64,000 bases of DNA from Halobacillus karajensis (lineage in GTDB: Bacteria; Bacillota; Bacilli; Bacillales; Halobacillaceae). Position numbers and translations under genes: made by a program. This document shows positions 55,111 to 64,000 of this stretch, piece after piece (positions within the stretch are counted from its first letter, which is position 1; every line of letters starts with the position of its first letter). The stretch lies in the NCBI RefSeq assembly GCF_900108515.1, contig NZ_FNWW01000009.1, forward strand, positions 42,959-106,958. Reading direction: 5' to 3'. Under the pieces are notes generated by a model, which was not told the DNA's origin, made no database searches, and saw only the letters and a list, made by a program, of their open reading frames with translations.

Positions 55111-55671
55111 TTATCCCCTCTTACTACACTTAATTGTTGCTATTTCTTCATATTTTGGCTTTTGTTGGGGATGAATACGGAATATTGAAAAACTATCTAC
55201 TGGCATATGATACGATTGATGAAATATAGAAAACTTTGGAGATGTTGATAAGGGCGATGCCCCTTCAGCTTGTTTTTTTGCCAGTGTTACATGCGGTCTG
55301 TATGTGCGGTTCTCTCTCGGAAAACCTAACTCTTCGCCAACCGTTTCCACCTGTTTTTTCATTTCTACCAAAGAAGGGGCCTTTTCTACATCCGCATAAA
55401 AAACCCGCGGCCTCTTCTCTTCCCCGAAGGATCCAGCTGGCCCAATGGTAAGTGTAAAACCAGGCGGCCATTGCTTCGATTGTAGCTCATGAACGTATTC
55501 TTTAATCTTATCATCGGAACAACTGCCTAAGAACTTTAACGTTATGTGCATGTCTTCTTTGTCTGTCCATACTTTGTAGTTCATTGTTTTTTTTAAGCTG
55601 TGTTGCCACTCCATCAACTTTTTGCTTATTTCCTCACTTGTTTTGATCCCTATGAAATAATGTTCGCTCAT
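55111..55671 (-). CDS. thpR: RNA 2',3'-cyclic phosphodiesterase ThpR
   Basis: 186 residues, 2H phosphoesterase. Both HxT motifs are present: MHITLKFLG (about 43) and PHVTLAKKQ (about 130). Hydrolyses 2',3'-cyclic phosphates on RNA. Start ATG 55669-55671 (MSEHYFIGIKTSEEI) with GGAAGGAG before it; the 233-residue frame reaching 55812 lacks a site. Known as ytlP in B. subtilis. Confidence 0.9.
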   Translation of the reverse strand: MSEHYFIGIKTSEEISKKLMEWQHSLKKTMNYKVWTDKEDMHITLKFLGSCSDDKIKEYVHELQSKQWPPGFTLTIGPAGSFGEEKRPRVFYADVEKAPSLVEMKKQVETVGEELGFPRENRTYRPHVTLAKKQAEGASPLSTSPKFSIFHQSYHMPVDSFSIFRIHPQQKPKYEEIATIKCSKRG

Positions 55672-56023
55672 AATATTGGCTCCTTCCGACCAGTTTGTAT
55701 TATAGGATGGACGAATTATAGAATGATAATCCTCAGAAAAGACACAAGCGTAACACTCCGTATGTCGATAACGATCCCGCATAGATGTAAAATATGCATT
55801 TTCCAAGGCCAATCCGACGGCAGGAATCCGCCCACTTTTGTTGCTCTTACATCTTCAAGCGCACGTTTCGGGAATTTTAATAAGCTGCCCCCATTTTCTT
55901 CCCCAAAAACACAGGTAAGAGTGGAATACACTGTAAGCGAATAATATAAAAAGGGTTAAGCAAGTGGAAGAAACGATATGTTTTTTCAGTGGGTTCTTTA
56001 GATATCACAGGAGAATTCTTTCC
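55672..56023. other. 352-bp spacer with overlapping minus frames, possible gene remnant
   Basis: Two minus-strand frames overlap here. One starts VYSTLTCVFGEENGGS (55716-55931), the other contains ALENAYFTSMRDRYRHTECY (in front of thpR). Both read like coding sequence joined by a frame shift near 55800, which suggests a decayed gene. No product can be named. Confidence 0.35.
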
Positions 56024-57397
56024 TTATCTTGTTAATTTATAAAGACTCTCCGCATAAATTTCAATCGCCTTGGTCATATCCTTAATTCTTACATGTTCAT
56101 CTTTTTGATGGGCTGTATCAGGACTATCATTAAACAGAGCGCCAAATGCTACACCTGCTTTAAGCGACCTTGCATAAGTCGCTCCCCCCATGGATTGAGC
56201 TTCTGCTTGTTCACCTGTAGCTTTGTTATAAACAGACAACAATGTCTTTACAAACGGATGATCCTTTTCAATATGAATGGCAGCTAAATGATCATAAACC
56301 TCCATTTCCCCTTCTCTCTCCAGCGCTAAATAGTTTAATTGATTATAAATCTGATTATAATTTGCCGTTACAGGATATCTAAGATTAAAGCCTACTTTAC
56401 AAGACCCATCCTTATATTCGATGGAGCCAAGATTAGAAGTGAGAGATCCAGAAACCATATCTGATTGATCCAATCCCAGACCTTTACCGGTTGTTTCCCG
56501 GAAAGATTTATAAAGCCATGTCACTAATTCCCCTGCTTCTCCATTGTTCACTAATGTTTGCAAATAACCTAAAAGAGCTGTTATAGCGTTGAGTCCTTCC
56601 TCTGGTTTACTGGCATGGACAGCTTTTCCTTTCACTGTTAATAGGTGTTTATTTTCCGCATATTCGACATTGCCCTCTAGTTTATGGTCACTTAAATACC
56701 TGTGGAACGTATCATTTATATCCATGTTTGACTGAACAATCGCTTTTGCTTCATCTGGCACCATATTTAACCGATCCCCTCCATAAATCGAAATAATGGC
56801 GGTTTCAGCCTCACTCCCAGGTACGGGAAAAGTAATATAACTATCTAACAACCCTTTTTCTGCATGAATCACAGGAAAGGAAGCATCTGGTGTGAATCCC
56901 ATAGAGGGCATGGTCTCATGTTTAAAATAATATTTAATTCCTTTCCAATCCCTTTCCTCGTCCGTTCCAAGAATCAAGCGGATTTTCTTCTTAGGTTCAA
57001 ACTCTTGATCTTTCAGGAGTTTCATAGCTATGTAGGCAGCCATAACCGGTCCTTTGTCATCCTGCGCCCCTCGTGCAAACAATTTCCCATCGCTAATAGA
57101 AGGTTCAAAAGGCGGTGTCGTCCATCCCTGGCCGGCTGGGACAACATCTAAATGCCCAAGAATTCCGATGACCTCTTCACCTTTTCCAAATTCAATATGC
57201 CCTCCGTGTCCATCAACATTCTTTGTCACAAATCCATCGTTTTCTGCCATCTCCAACATTTTTCCTAATGCTTCATTAATAGGTTTTCCGTATGGATATT
57301 CATCATCCTTTTCATAAATACTCGGGATTTTCAGCAGATCGATCGATTTATTAAGAAATTCATTTTCATAACGTTGGCTTAAGGTATTAAAATCCAT
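56024..57397 (-). CDS. pepV: M20 dipeptidase PepV
   Basis: 457 residues. Metal motifs GHLDVVPAG (about 82-90), GAQDDKGP (about 113) and TDEERDWKG (about 149-157) with the catalytic Glu. Cleaves dipeptides such as beta-Ala-His and others at neutral pH. Start ATG 57395-57397, its AAAGGAGAATAG ribosome site overlapping the true end of the channel gene upstream. Confidence 0.95.
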   Translation of the reverse strand: MDFNTLSQRYENEFLNKSIDLLKIPSIYEKDDEYPYGKPINEALGKMLEMAENDGFVTKNVDGHGGHIEFGKGEEVIGILGHLDVVPAGQGWTTPPFEPSISDGKLFARGAQDDKGPVMAAYIAMKLLKDQEFEPKKKIRLILGTDEERDWKGIKYYFKHETMPSMGFTPDASFPVIHAEKGLLDSYITFPVPGSEAETAIISIYGGDRLNMVPDEAKAIVQSNMDINDTFHRYLSDHKLEGNVEYAENKHLLTVKGKAVHASKPEEGLNAITALLGYLQTLVNNGEAGELVTWLYKSFRETTGKGLGLDQSDMVSGSLTSNLGSIEYKDGSCKVGFNLRYPVTANYNQIYNQLNYLALEREGEMEVYDHLAAIHIEKDHPFVKTLLSVYNKATGEQAEAQSMGGATYARSLKAGVAFGALFNDSPDTAHQKDEHVRIKDMTKAIEIYAESLYKLTR

Positions 57398-57399
57398 CG

Positions 57400-58420
57400 C
57401 TATTCTCCTTTACTCATGATCTTTTGGTACGTTGCCTGGTCACACACTGCGTAAAGTTCCGCACGTTCAGGAATAGCTTCATTTAATTTACGATTAATTG
57501 CAAGATCATTTCCATCAGCAATTAACGTAGCCCCCCTCTTCAAGTAGAGACTGAAAAGCATCGCGGTAAGTTTTCCATACGGATTTAGTAGGAATATAAT
57601 ACAAATCTTCTCCTACCGATCTCTTAAGCAATTGTCCATATATACCGGACACACCTTTCCGGAAAGCTGAACGAACGGCAAGCGAAGAAATGGTTTCATT
57701 AGATACGATAAATTCATCTATTTGGGCATGTTTGAAATTCTTAATATGCCTTTCTTCCATAACTTCTACAATCGTATGAACTCCTGGTGCAACGGTTTCA
57801 ATGGAGGATGCAATTAACAATGTTTTACCATCTATCATCTGTTCGTTTTCCATTTGATCATCAGCAAAAATCAGCACCGATCTGGCTCCTGATATGTTCG
57901 CTTTTTCAAGAATGTCTGTATCAGAGGCGTCCCCTTTAATATAATGGATATTTTCTGTCAGGATCGGTGCTTCTTTTAATTGATCAATGATGACAATATT
58001 GCACTCTTTGTTCGTTTCTATAAACTCTTTCACAGCAAAGTGAGCTTTCTGAGACCAGCCGATAATGACAAAGTGGCCGTTTTCCTTATACACAATATCA
58101 CCCTCCAAACGTTTTTTTCGAAAAATGGCGAATCCATCAATAATTTTACCTATAACAATACCAATAAGTCCGATTCCTAATACATATAATAGTATGGCAA
58201 TGGAACGACCAGCTACTGTAACTGGATAATAATCACCATAACCAACTGTCGTAACGGTCGTCATTACCCACCAGAAACCGTCAAATAGTGTAGGGAACGT
58301 ATCATTTTCTACGATTACGATAAAAATAGTGGATAACAGGATTAACAAAGCACTAGCAATAAATAAAACAACATTACTGATGTTCACCATTTTTAAGAAG
58401 AATTTTCTTAGTAAAACCAT
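57400..58420 (-). pseudogene. yugO: K+ channel YugO-like gene with a one-base frameshift
   Basis: Two-helix ion channel (TTVGYGDYYP filter at about 57-66) followed by a cytoplasmic TrkA-N/RCK NAD-binding domain (about 108-230, VIIGWSQKAHFAVKEF). The uninterrupted frame ends at 57515 after LLEEGG. Skipping one G of the six-G run at about 57532-57537 continues in frame as EGATLIADGNDLAINRKLNE for another 38 codons to TAG at 57400-57402. That tail matches the expected YugO end, and its stop sits in the pepV ribosome site, so an intact ancestral gene is likely. Either a sequencing indel or a real truncation by about 38 residues. RBS GGGAGGC, start ATG 58418-58420. Confidence 0.8.
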
Positions 58421-58583
58421 CTATTTAAGCCTCCCAACTTTAATAAGAAGTAAATTAGGTGAATAATCTGTAAATTAAACCGATTATAGTAGCACGATTC
58501 GTCACAATATTGTAGAATGAAATCAACTTCAGAGATTAACATGCACCACTGGTTCCATATAATGATGATTAAGGAGTGGTTTT

Positions 58584-58802
58584 TTGAATCATCCATCTTC
58601 CCGAATGCTCAATCGCATTAAAGCTGTCTATCTTTATATTAAAGACCAGGGGACAGTTTCGACAAACGAGTTAGCAGACGAGTTCGGTATTACGGATCGT
58701 ACGATGCAAAGGGACTTAAGCATTTTGGAATATAACGGGCTTGTATCGAGTCCGCACCGTGGAAAATGGACAATCACTGAAAAAAAAGTAAAGATATCAT
58801 AA
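58584..58802 (+). CDS. ytzE: DeoR-type small HTH regulator YtzE
   Basis: 72 residues, one winged helix of the DeoR class: STNELADEFGITDRTMQRDLSILEYNGLV (within about 25-53) with the recognition helix. No effector domain. TTG start at 58584-58586, eight bases after AAGGAGTG. Same gene neighbourhood as B. subtilis ytzE. Target genes unknown. Confidence 0.88.
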   Translation: MNHPSSRMLNRIKAVYLYIKDQGTVSTNELADEFGITDRTMQRDLSILEYNGLVSSPHRGKWTITEKKVKIS

Positions 58803-58819
58803 AACTGTTATACAGCTAT

Positions 58820-58857
58820 TAAGGACACCCGGAAGAAATCTTCCGGGTGTTTTTTTC
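58820..58857 (+). terminator. Terminator after ytzE
   Basis: ACACCCGGAAGA and TCTTCCGGGTGTTTTTTT form a strong hairpin. Confidence 0.9.
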
Positions 58858-58904
58858 TAGAGGTTATAAATTTCAGCGAGGTTACGGTTAACCAAGGGAT
58901 CTTT

Positions 58905-59630
58905 TTATGAATCAAGGTTCGTAATATTCATCAAATATTCAACTTCTTCATCTGTCAGTTCTCTGTATTCTCCAAGATCAAGTTCTTCATCAAGTTCAAG
59001 AGCTCCAACCATTATTCGTTTGAGATAGGTCACTTCTTTACCTATAGCCTCAAACATTCGTTTCACTTGATGAAACTTCCCTTCCGTTATGGTCAACTCA
59101 ATTTCTGAAACCTCGTCAGAATGGAGTACAACTAACTTTCCAGGCTTTGTATGATAACCATCATCTAAGGTGATTCCCTTTGCAAATATTTGTACATCCT
59201 CTTCGGTCACTTTCCCATCGATTATAGCAAAATAAGTTTTTCCTACATCTTTCTTTGGTGAAGTGAGACGATGGTTCAACTGTCCATCATTCGTTATTAA
59301 CAAAAGGCCTTCTGTATCTTTATCAAGACGTCCGACTGGAAAGGGGTCAAAAACCTGATCCTCAGGCTGCAATATATCAATTACCGTAGGATCATGCGCA
59401 TCTTCGGTCGCAGAAATTAAATCCCCCGGCTTATTCATCATAAGGTAAATATATTTTCTATATTCTACTTCCTCTCCCATGACCGTGACTTGGTCTTCTT
59501 CTGGATTTACATGGGTTTTTGCGCTTTTTTCTGGGTTACCATTGATACGAACATTTCCACTTTTCAACAGCGTCTTCACTTCTTGTCTCGTTCCATAACC
59601 CATATTTGCTAAAAGCTTATCAATCCTCAA
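58905..59630 (-). CDS. ytzG: 16S rRNA pseudouridine synthase, RsuA family
   Basis: 241 residues. An S4 RNA-binding domain (about 1-50) precedes the catalytic domain with PVGRLDKDTEGLLLITNDG (about 98-116), where the Asp is catalytic. Isomerises U516-type uridine in 16S rRNA. Start is TTG inside the end of murJ; GGAGG nine bases before it and the 11-base overlap indicate translational coupling with murJ. B. subtilis ytzG also follows ytgP. Confidence 0.92.
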   Translation of the reverse strand: MRIDKLLANMGYGTRQEVKTLLKSGNVRINGNPEKSAKTHVNPEEDQVTVMGEEVEYRKYIYLMMNKPGDLISATEDAHDPTVIDILQPEDQVFDPFPVGRLDKDTEGLLLITNDGQLNHRLTSPKKDVGKTYFAIIDGKVTEEDVQIFAKGITLDDGYHTKPGKLVVLHSDEVSEIELTITEGKFHQVKRMFEAIGKEVTYLKRIMVGALELDEELDLGEYRELTDEEVEYLMNITNLDS

Positions 59631-61254
59631 TAGAAGACTCCTCCTTTACCCTCTTTTTTAAAAACTTATCGAGTATACGAACGCGGCCACCTAATACACG
59701 CTCCAGTAATGTTGTCTGATAAGTTAACCATAAGTAAACCAATCCACCTGTACCAATACTAAAGAATAATACAAGCAGCGAATCCAGCCGTTTTTCTGTT
59801 GGATCAAATATAAAACCAAGAACCCATTTGACAGCCAGAACGACTATAGCCATAATCATGGTTAAGATTAATACAAGTAATGTCCGTTTAAACAATTGCT
59901 GGTAAGAAAATTCAATTGTAGTAAATATTCTCCAGAAGTTCAGGGTAACAGCCGTGGCCACACCAAGTCCCGTAGCTATGATTGCACCTTTCGCTCCAAA
60001 CAACTGGATCAGCCACCAGTTTGTGCTAAGCTTGATTAGGATCCCTGTTCCAAGACTAATCACTGCAAAGTTCTGCTTATTGATTCCTTGAAGAATAGAG
60101 GAAGTCACCGTGTATAGGGCCAAGAACAAACCAACAGGTGCGTACCACCTTAACAATTCCCCACGATAATTAATTTCCTCCACCCCATAAAATGTACCAT
60201 AAGCTTCAAACGCGACTACTGATAGTCCGACAACTGCTGGTATGATTAACAAAGCTACAATTTGCAAGGCTTGGTTAATTTGATGGTTTAACCGATTCAT
60301 TTCATTTTTTGTGAATGCCTGTGTAATCGCTGGTAAAAGAGCCAGAGATAAACCGAGTCCTAAAGTAACTGGAATCATAATAAGCTTGTGACTTAAAAAG
60401 TTAATAATAGAAAATGCATTATGATATTCTGCTCCAGAAGCTTTGATTGCTTTCTCTAAAGTGAACTGATCCACAAGTTGATAAAGTGGGGTAGCAATTC
60501 CTACTAATATAAATGGCCCTGCATACGTAAATAACTCTTTAAACATCTCTTTGTTAGATAGGCCATACGTATACTCCTGTGCCTCTAATTGACGATCGAG
60601 ATAGGGCTTCCGTTTTCTCCAATAAATATACAGTACAATACACGAAGCAATTCCACCAATAAAAGCAGCAAAAGTTGCAAACCCTACAGCTTGAGGTTTA
60701 GGTCCCTGCATCACTTGAACGATAATAAAGACGGAAGTAAGCAAGAACACAATCCTTACAACCTGCTCTATCACTTGTGAAACGGCAGTTGGAGCCATGG
60801 ATTCATGCCCTTGAAAGAAGCCCCGGGTTATACTCATCGGCGGGATGACCAATAAAGCAAAACTGACCATTTGTATAACCATTGTTGCGTGTCCAAGACG
60901 ATCAGATTCTTCTCCAATTGTCCAGGCCGCCACCTGTTCTGCTGAGAAGAATAAAACGAAGAATGCTAGTACGCCTGTAAGGGACATTAAAGTTAGACCC
61001 GCTTTTAACATCCTGCGTCCTGTTTCGTAATCACCTAAGGAATTATATTTAGAAACAAACTTTGATACAGCCACAGGCACCCCCATACTTGATAAGCTAA
61101 GCAGGATGCTGTATGGAACATAAGCAATAGAAAATAAATCTGTCCCTTCTGCACCCACCATATTTTCAAACGGAACCGTATAAATCATTCCCAGGAACTT
61201 CGATAAAAACGTTCCTGCCGTTAATAACATTGTACCTTTAAGTATCTTTGACAT
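59620..61254 (-). CDS. murJ: Lipid II flippase MurJ (YtgP), MOP superfamily
   Basis: 544 residues with about 14 membrane helices. MOP-family start SKILKGTMLLTAGTFLSKFLGMIYTVPF, and the central RGFFQGHESMAPTAVSQVIEQ. In B. subtilis YtgP is the MurJ that flips lipid II. ATG 61252-61254 after AAGGAAAT. Overlaps ytzG at its end. Confidence 0.93.
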   Translation of the reverse strand: MSKILKGTMLLTAGTFLSKFLGMIYTVPFENMVGAEGTDLFSIAYVPYSILLSLSSMGVPVAVSKFVSKYNSLGDYETGRRMLKAGLTLMSLTGVLAFFVLFFSAEQVAAWTIGEESDRLGHATMVIQMVSFALLVIPPMSITRGFFQGHESMAPTAVSQVIEQVVRIVFLLTSVFIIVQVMQGPKPQAVGFATFAAFIGGIASCIVLYIYWRKRKPYLDRQLEAQEYTYGLSNKEMFKELFTYAGPFILVGIATPLYQLVDQFTLEKAIKASGAEYHNAFSIINFLSHKLIMIPVTLGLGLSLALLPAITQAFTKNEMNRLNHQINQALQIVALLIIPAVVGLSVVAFEAYGTFYGVEEINYRGELLRWYAPVGLFLALYTVTSSILQGINKQNFAVISLGTGILIKLSTNWWLIQLFGAKGAIIATGLGVATAVTLNFWRIFTTIEFSYQQLFKRTLLVLILTMIMAIVVLAVKWVLGFIFDPTEKRLDSLLVLFFSIGTGGLVYLWLTYQTTLLERVLGGRVRILDKFLKKRVKEESSIED

Positions 61255-61356
61255 AATTTCCTTTTCACCTTCAATTTTATTGTAGAATCGACCTCATCTA
61301 TTTTATCATAGATAAAGGAAGAACAAGAACGAATGACCTAAGAAAGGAAGACAACC

Positions 61357-62616
61357 ATGACTTACCAAGTAACAGTCATTGGTGGAGGCCCATCAGGACT
61401 AATGGCCGCAATCGCAGCCGCAGAGCAGGGAGTACAAACCCTACTAATCGATAAAGGCAAGAAATTAGGTACAAAATTAGCTATATCCGGCGGAGGACGA
61501 TGTAATGTAACCAACCGTCTGCCAGAAGAAGAAGTGATCAAGCATATCCCCGGAAACGGGAAATTTTTATACAGCCCTTTTTCTGTCTTTAATAATTATG
61601 ACATTATTGATTTTTTTGAAGGACTGGGAGTAGCCCTGAAAGAAGAAGACCATGGCAGGATGTTTCCTGTTAGTAATAAAGCAAAGGATGTCGTTCATGC
61701 CTTATTAAACAGAATGAAAGAACTAAACATTGAAGTACGAACGGAAACACCGGTAGAGGCGATCCATTATGGGGAAGATGAACATCAAGTGATTTTGAAA
61801 TCAAAAGAAAAAATCACAACCCGGTCGCTAATTCTGGCCGTAGGAGGAAAAGCAGTCCCTCACACTGGTTCTACAGGGGATGGATATGCGTGGGCCAAAA
61901 AAGCAGGCCATACAATTACTGATCTCTTCCCGACAGAAGTTCCACTTCTATCCAATGATTCATTTATTAAAAACAAAACCTTACAGGGACTCTCATTAAG
62001 AGACGTAGACGTGTCTGTTTTGAATGAAAAAGGGAAGAAAATAGTTACCCACAGAATGGATATGTTATTTACCCATTTTGGATTATCCGGTCCAGCTGTC
62101 TTGAGGTGCTCTCAGTTCGTTGTGAAAGAATTTATGAAAGGGCGCAAGCTTGTAACGATCGAAATTGACGCTCTTCCTAATCAAAAAGAAAATGAATTAC
62201 TAGAGCAATTACAAAAATCCATCAAAGACCATGCCAAAAAAACATTTCGGAATGTTATTAAAGGAATAGTACCTGAACGACTGCTTGATTTTGTTCTCGA
62301 GAAAGCTGAAATCTCTCCTGAAGAAAAATCTGCCAATATTTCAAACGAAAAGCTGAGAAGCTTTACCCAAATGTTAAAAAATTTCCATGTACACATCCAT
62401 GGTTCCCAACCTCTTGAAAAAGCCTTTGTTACCGGAGGGGGAGTTTCAATCAAAGAAATCGTTCCAAATACCATGCAATCCAAGCTTATGGAACGCTTAT
62501 ATTTTTGTGGAGAGATTTTGGACATTCATGGATATACTGGGGGCTATAATATTACATCAGCAATGGTTACCGGAAGAGTAGCAGGTATGCATGCCGCTTG
62601 GGAAGCTATGGCGTAA
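61357..62616 (+). CDS. ytfP: NAD(P)/FAD-dependent oxidoreductase YtfP (HI0933-like)
   Basis: 419 residues. FAD Rossmann start [19 protein letters not shown] (about 7-25), [10 protein letters not shown] (about 47-56) and the C-terminal [20 protein letters not shown] (about 391-410) are the family marks. Reaction unknown; family is related to bile-acid reductase BaiN and HI0933. GAAAGGAAG site before ATG. Confidence 0.94.
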   Translation: MTYQVTVIGGGPSGLMAAIAAAEQGVQTLLIDKGKKLGTKLAISGGGRCNVTNRLPEEEVIKHIPGNGKFLYSPFSVFNNYDIIDFFEGLGVALKEEDHGRMFPVSNKAKDVVHALLNRMKELNIEVRTETPVEAIHYGEDEHQVILKSKEKITTRSLILAVGGKAVPHTGSTGDGYAWAKKAGHTITDLFPTEVPLLSNDSFIKNKTLQGLSLRDVDVSVLNEKGKKIVTHRMDMLFTHFGLSGPAVLRCSQFVVKEFMKGRKLVTIEIDALPNQKENELLEQLQKSIKDHAKKTFRNVIKGIVPERLLDFVLEKAEISPEEKSANISNEKLRSFTQMLKNFHVHIHGSQPLEKAFVTGGGVSIKEIVPNTMQSKLMERLYFCGEILDIHGYTGGYNITSAMVTGRVAGMHAAWEAMA

Positions 62617-62680
62617 ACAAAAATTGATGTAAAATACTTTCTCACTACTAATGGGGATGGAGGTGATATTTAGACAATCA

Positions 62681-62717
62681 AAAAGTCGAGAAAGACTTTA
62701 AACCTTTCTCGACTTTC
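62681..62717. terminator. Bidirectional terminator between ytfP and the 85-aa gene
   Basis: AAAGTCGAGAAAG and CTTTCTCGACTTT. It also carries the last codons of the convergent 85-residue gene. Confidence 0.85.
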
Positions 62718-62955
62718 TTTGCTCATAAGCTTTCAACCTACCCAGCTCTTTGTTAATCAACTGCTGCATTATCTCACGATCCTCCTTTTTAATAAGAGGA
62801 TCCCCTTCATCCCAATCTACCATATATACCATATAAAAATCCCGAATTCTGCGAAAGTAGACCGTAGAATTCGGATACTTATCAAAATATCCGCGGACCA
62901 TTTTCCTTTTTGAATAACTCCATCGTTCTAGTTGAATATTGATCCCTCCGAACAT
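62698..62955 (-). CDS. Unknown 85-residue charged protein
   Basis: No family recognised. Rich in aromatic and charged residues (YFRRIRDFYMVYMVDWDEGD) and with a Lys/Arg-rich end. The start ATG at 62953-62955 has only a weak AAGAGAAT site; a Met at residue 20 (KRKMVRGYF) is an alternative. The stop lies inside the terminator stem. Likely real because it is open for its full length and has that terminator. Confidence 0.55.
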   Translation of the reverse strand: MFGGINIQLERWSYSKRKMVRGYFDKYPNSTVYFRRIRDFYMVYMVDWDEGDPLIKKEDREIMQQLINKELGRLKAYEQRKSRKV

Positions 62956-63003
62956 ATATTCTCTTTTGAGTATATCGAGAAATCTAGTTAATCTCCATCA
63001 TTA

Positions 63004-63273
63004 TTACCAAATCAATACAAGTCCTAGGTAAGCAAAAACAAGACTGCTAGAAAGGTATAAATAACCATATACTTTCAATCGCTCGAAGCGATTGGTCACA
63101 CCAAAAACCCCTATTACTGCCAACCAAATGATAATAGCTATAAATGCCGCATGCTGAAGGAAGCTAATCTCCTCTTTTAAAGAAGCTAAATAAAAGCCAA
63201 TGGGAATAAGAAAAAGCATTACTGCATACTTCCAATTCCAAAATGTGTTTCTTTTCCTTACTAATCCAGCCAT
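63004..63273 (-). CDS. Small membrane protein, unknown
   Basis: 89 residues with three hydrophobic helices (about 13-30, 40-60, 68-86) and a positively charged start MAGLVRKRNTFW. Start ATG 63271-63273 is nine bases after AAGAAAGG; an ATG three codons earlier touches that site. No family recognised. Confidence 0.6.
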   Translation of the reverse strand: MAGLVRKRNTFWNWKYAVMLFLIPIGFYLASLKEEISFLQHAAFIAIIIWLAVIGVFGVTNRFERLKVYGYLYLSSSLVFAYLGLVLIW

Positions 63274-63282
63274 TTCATACAT

Positions 63283-63620
63283 CCTTTCTTTACCGGTCGC
63301 CTCATATGAAGATCTGGTTACTAAATACCGATGCCCTAAATATTTGATAGAACTATTATGTACTCTTATATTTTATCACATTCTTCACGTCTCAGAAGTG
63401 GACTCACAGATGTTCAAAGCATCAGAATCACCCTTTTGGGATATGCGAAAACTTGCAGCCATATTATTAAACTCATTTTTTATAAGAAATTATATATTCT
63501 AATAATGTGTTGGGGCTGCAAAAATTAAGAAAAACAAATGCACAATACCTCACTCTTTTTCGCGATAACTCAAGTGTAGAAGATAGAGGAGCTTGTATAT
63601 TTTTTGGTCTAACTCTTTTA
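63283..63620. other. Gene-free region before rRNA operon end
   Basis: About 340 bases, A/T rich. A short plus-strand frame here has no ribosome site. No RNA gene or repeat seen before the terminator. Confidence 0.4.
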
Positions 63621-63623
63621 CGA

Positions 63624-63666
63624 GACAAAAAACAACCCTACAGGAAAGAATCCTGAAGGGTTGTTG
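63624..63666 (-). terminator. Terminator of the rRNA operon
   Basis: AACAACCCTTCAGGA pairs with TCCTGTAGGGTTGTT, followed by TTTTGTC on minus, right after 5S. Confidence 0.9.
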
Positions 63667-63670
63667 AATG

Positions 63671-63784
63671 ACATGGCGGCGTCCTACTCTCACGGGGGTA
63701 AACCCGACTACCATCGGCGCTGAAGAGCTTAACTGCTGTGTTCGGCATGGGAACAGGTGTGACCTCTTCGCCTTCACCACCACA
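63671..63784 (-). rRNA. rrf: 5S ribosomal RNA
   Basis: About 114 bases on minus with the conserved stretches GAAGAGGTCACACC, CCCATGCCGAACACAG, TTAAGCTCTTCAGCGCCGAT and GAGAGTAGGACGCCGCC. Ends are set by alignment with Bacillus 5S and could shift by two bases. Confidence 0.93.
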
Positions 63785-63878
63785 TCAATATAAAGTTTGA
63801 GGTAAACCCTCAAAACTGGATAAGGAAACATTCAAGAATGAAAAAGGAAGGATCTTTTCACGAACGATATTGATCAGA

Positions 63879-64000
63879 TAGATAAGTCATCGATCCATTA
63901 GTATCCGTCAGCTCCACGTGTCACCACGCTTCCACCTCGGACCTATCAACCTCATCGTCTCTGAGGGATCTTATTTGCTTAAAGCAAAGGGAAATCTCAT
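63879..64000 (-). rRNA. rrl: 23S ribosomal RNA, 3' end only
   Basis: Minus-strand 3' terminal segment with AGAGACGATGAGGTTGATAG, GTCCGAGGTGGAAGCGTGGT and GGAGCTGACGGATACTAATG. The remainder lies beyond the window. About 94 bases separate it from 5S, with no tRNA in the spacer. Confidence 0.93.

Overview
The window is a contiguous piece of a low-GC Firmicutes chromosome from the family Bacillaceae. The gene order closely follows the Bacillus subtilis ytoI-ytkL ... moaB-ackA-ytxK-ppnK-ytcJ-thiI-iscS-ezrA-hisJ-refZ-ytsP-rpsD-tyrS-acuABC-motPS-ccpA-aroA-ytxJHG-murC-sftA-ytpRQP ... ytnP-trmB-ytmP ... pepV ... ytzE-ytzG-murJ-ytfP backbone. The acidic surface of many products (PBP tail, SftA linker) and the MotP/MotS stator suggest a moderate halophile of the Halobacillus/Pontibacillus/Virgibacillus type. 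That genus-level statement is inference. Most genes are on the minus strand, and the window ends in the 3' end of an rRNA operon (23S-5S), also on minus.

Layout. 1-5.9 kb: partial CBS/DRTGG regulator ytoI, metal-dependent hydrolase ytkL, then an envelope-stress style cassette (DUF4178, PspA, DUF4247, DUF350, membrane-fused spermidine-synthase-like protein) preceded by a sigma-W-like promoter. 6-19 kb: bile-acid-type Na+ symporter, alanine dehydrogenase, SDR, a 36-aa basic protein, UspA, MoaB, EcsC-like protein, acetate kinase with a cre site, YtxK methyltransferase, NAD kinase, YtcJ, ThiI and IscS. 19-26 kb: EzrA, HisJ, RefZ, free-Met-(R)-sulfoxide reductase, S4 with its long leader, and TyrS with a tyrosine T-box. 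26-39 kb: class A PBP with an acidic tail, AcuABC, MotPS, CcpA, AroA (chorismate mutase-DAHP synthase), the YtxGH general-stress pair with a sigma-B promoter, YtxJ and MurC. 39-52 kb: nicotinate phosphoribosyltransferase, SftA, YtpR/Q/P, a PTS IIC-like membrane protein, YtoQ, DUF84 NTPase, YtoP, YtzB, YtnP, TrmB and a small cre-controlled membrane protein. 52-64 kb: YtmP, a 770-bp gene-poor stretch, NERD protein, ThpR, PepV, a K+ channel gene interrupted by a one-base frameshift, YtzE, YtzG, MurJ, YtfP, two small unknown proteins and the rRNA operon end.

How genes work together. IscS supplies sulfur to ThiI for s4U in tRNA. CcpA is encoded here, and good cre sites lie before ackA (activation geometry), inside the promoter of a 57-aa membrane protein, and near ytnP and ytoP/ytzB. 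AcuABC would control acetyl-CoA synthetase acetylation although acsA is not in the window. EzrA, SftA, MurC, MurJ and the PBP serve division and cell wall synthesis. No mobile element, prophage, CRISPR array or tRNA gene was seen. The least ordinary parts are the PspA-DUF350-spermidine synthase cassette and the frameshifted channel.
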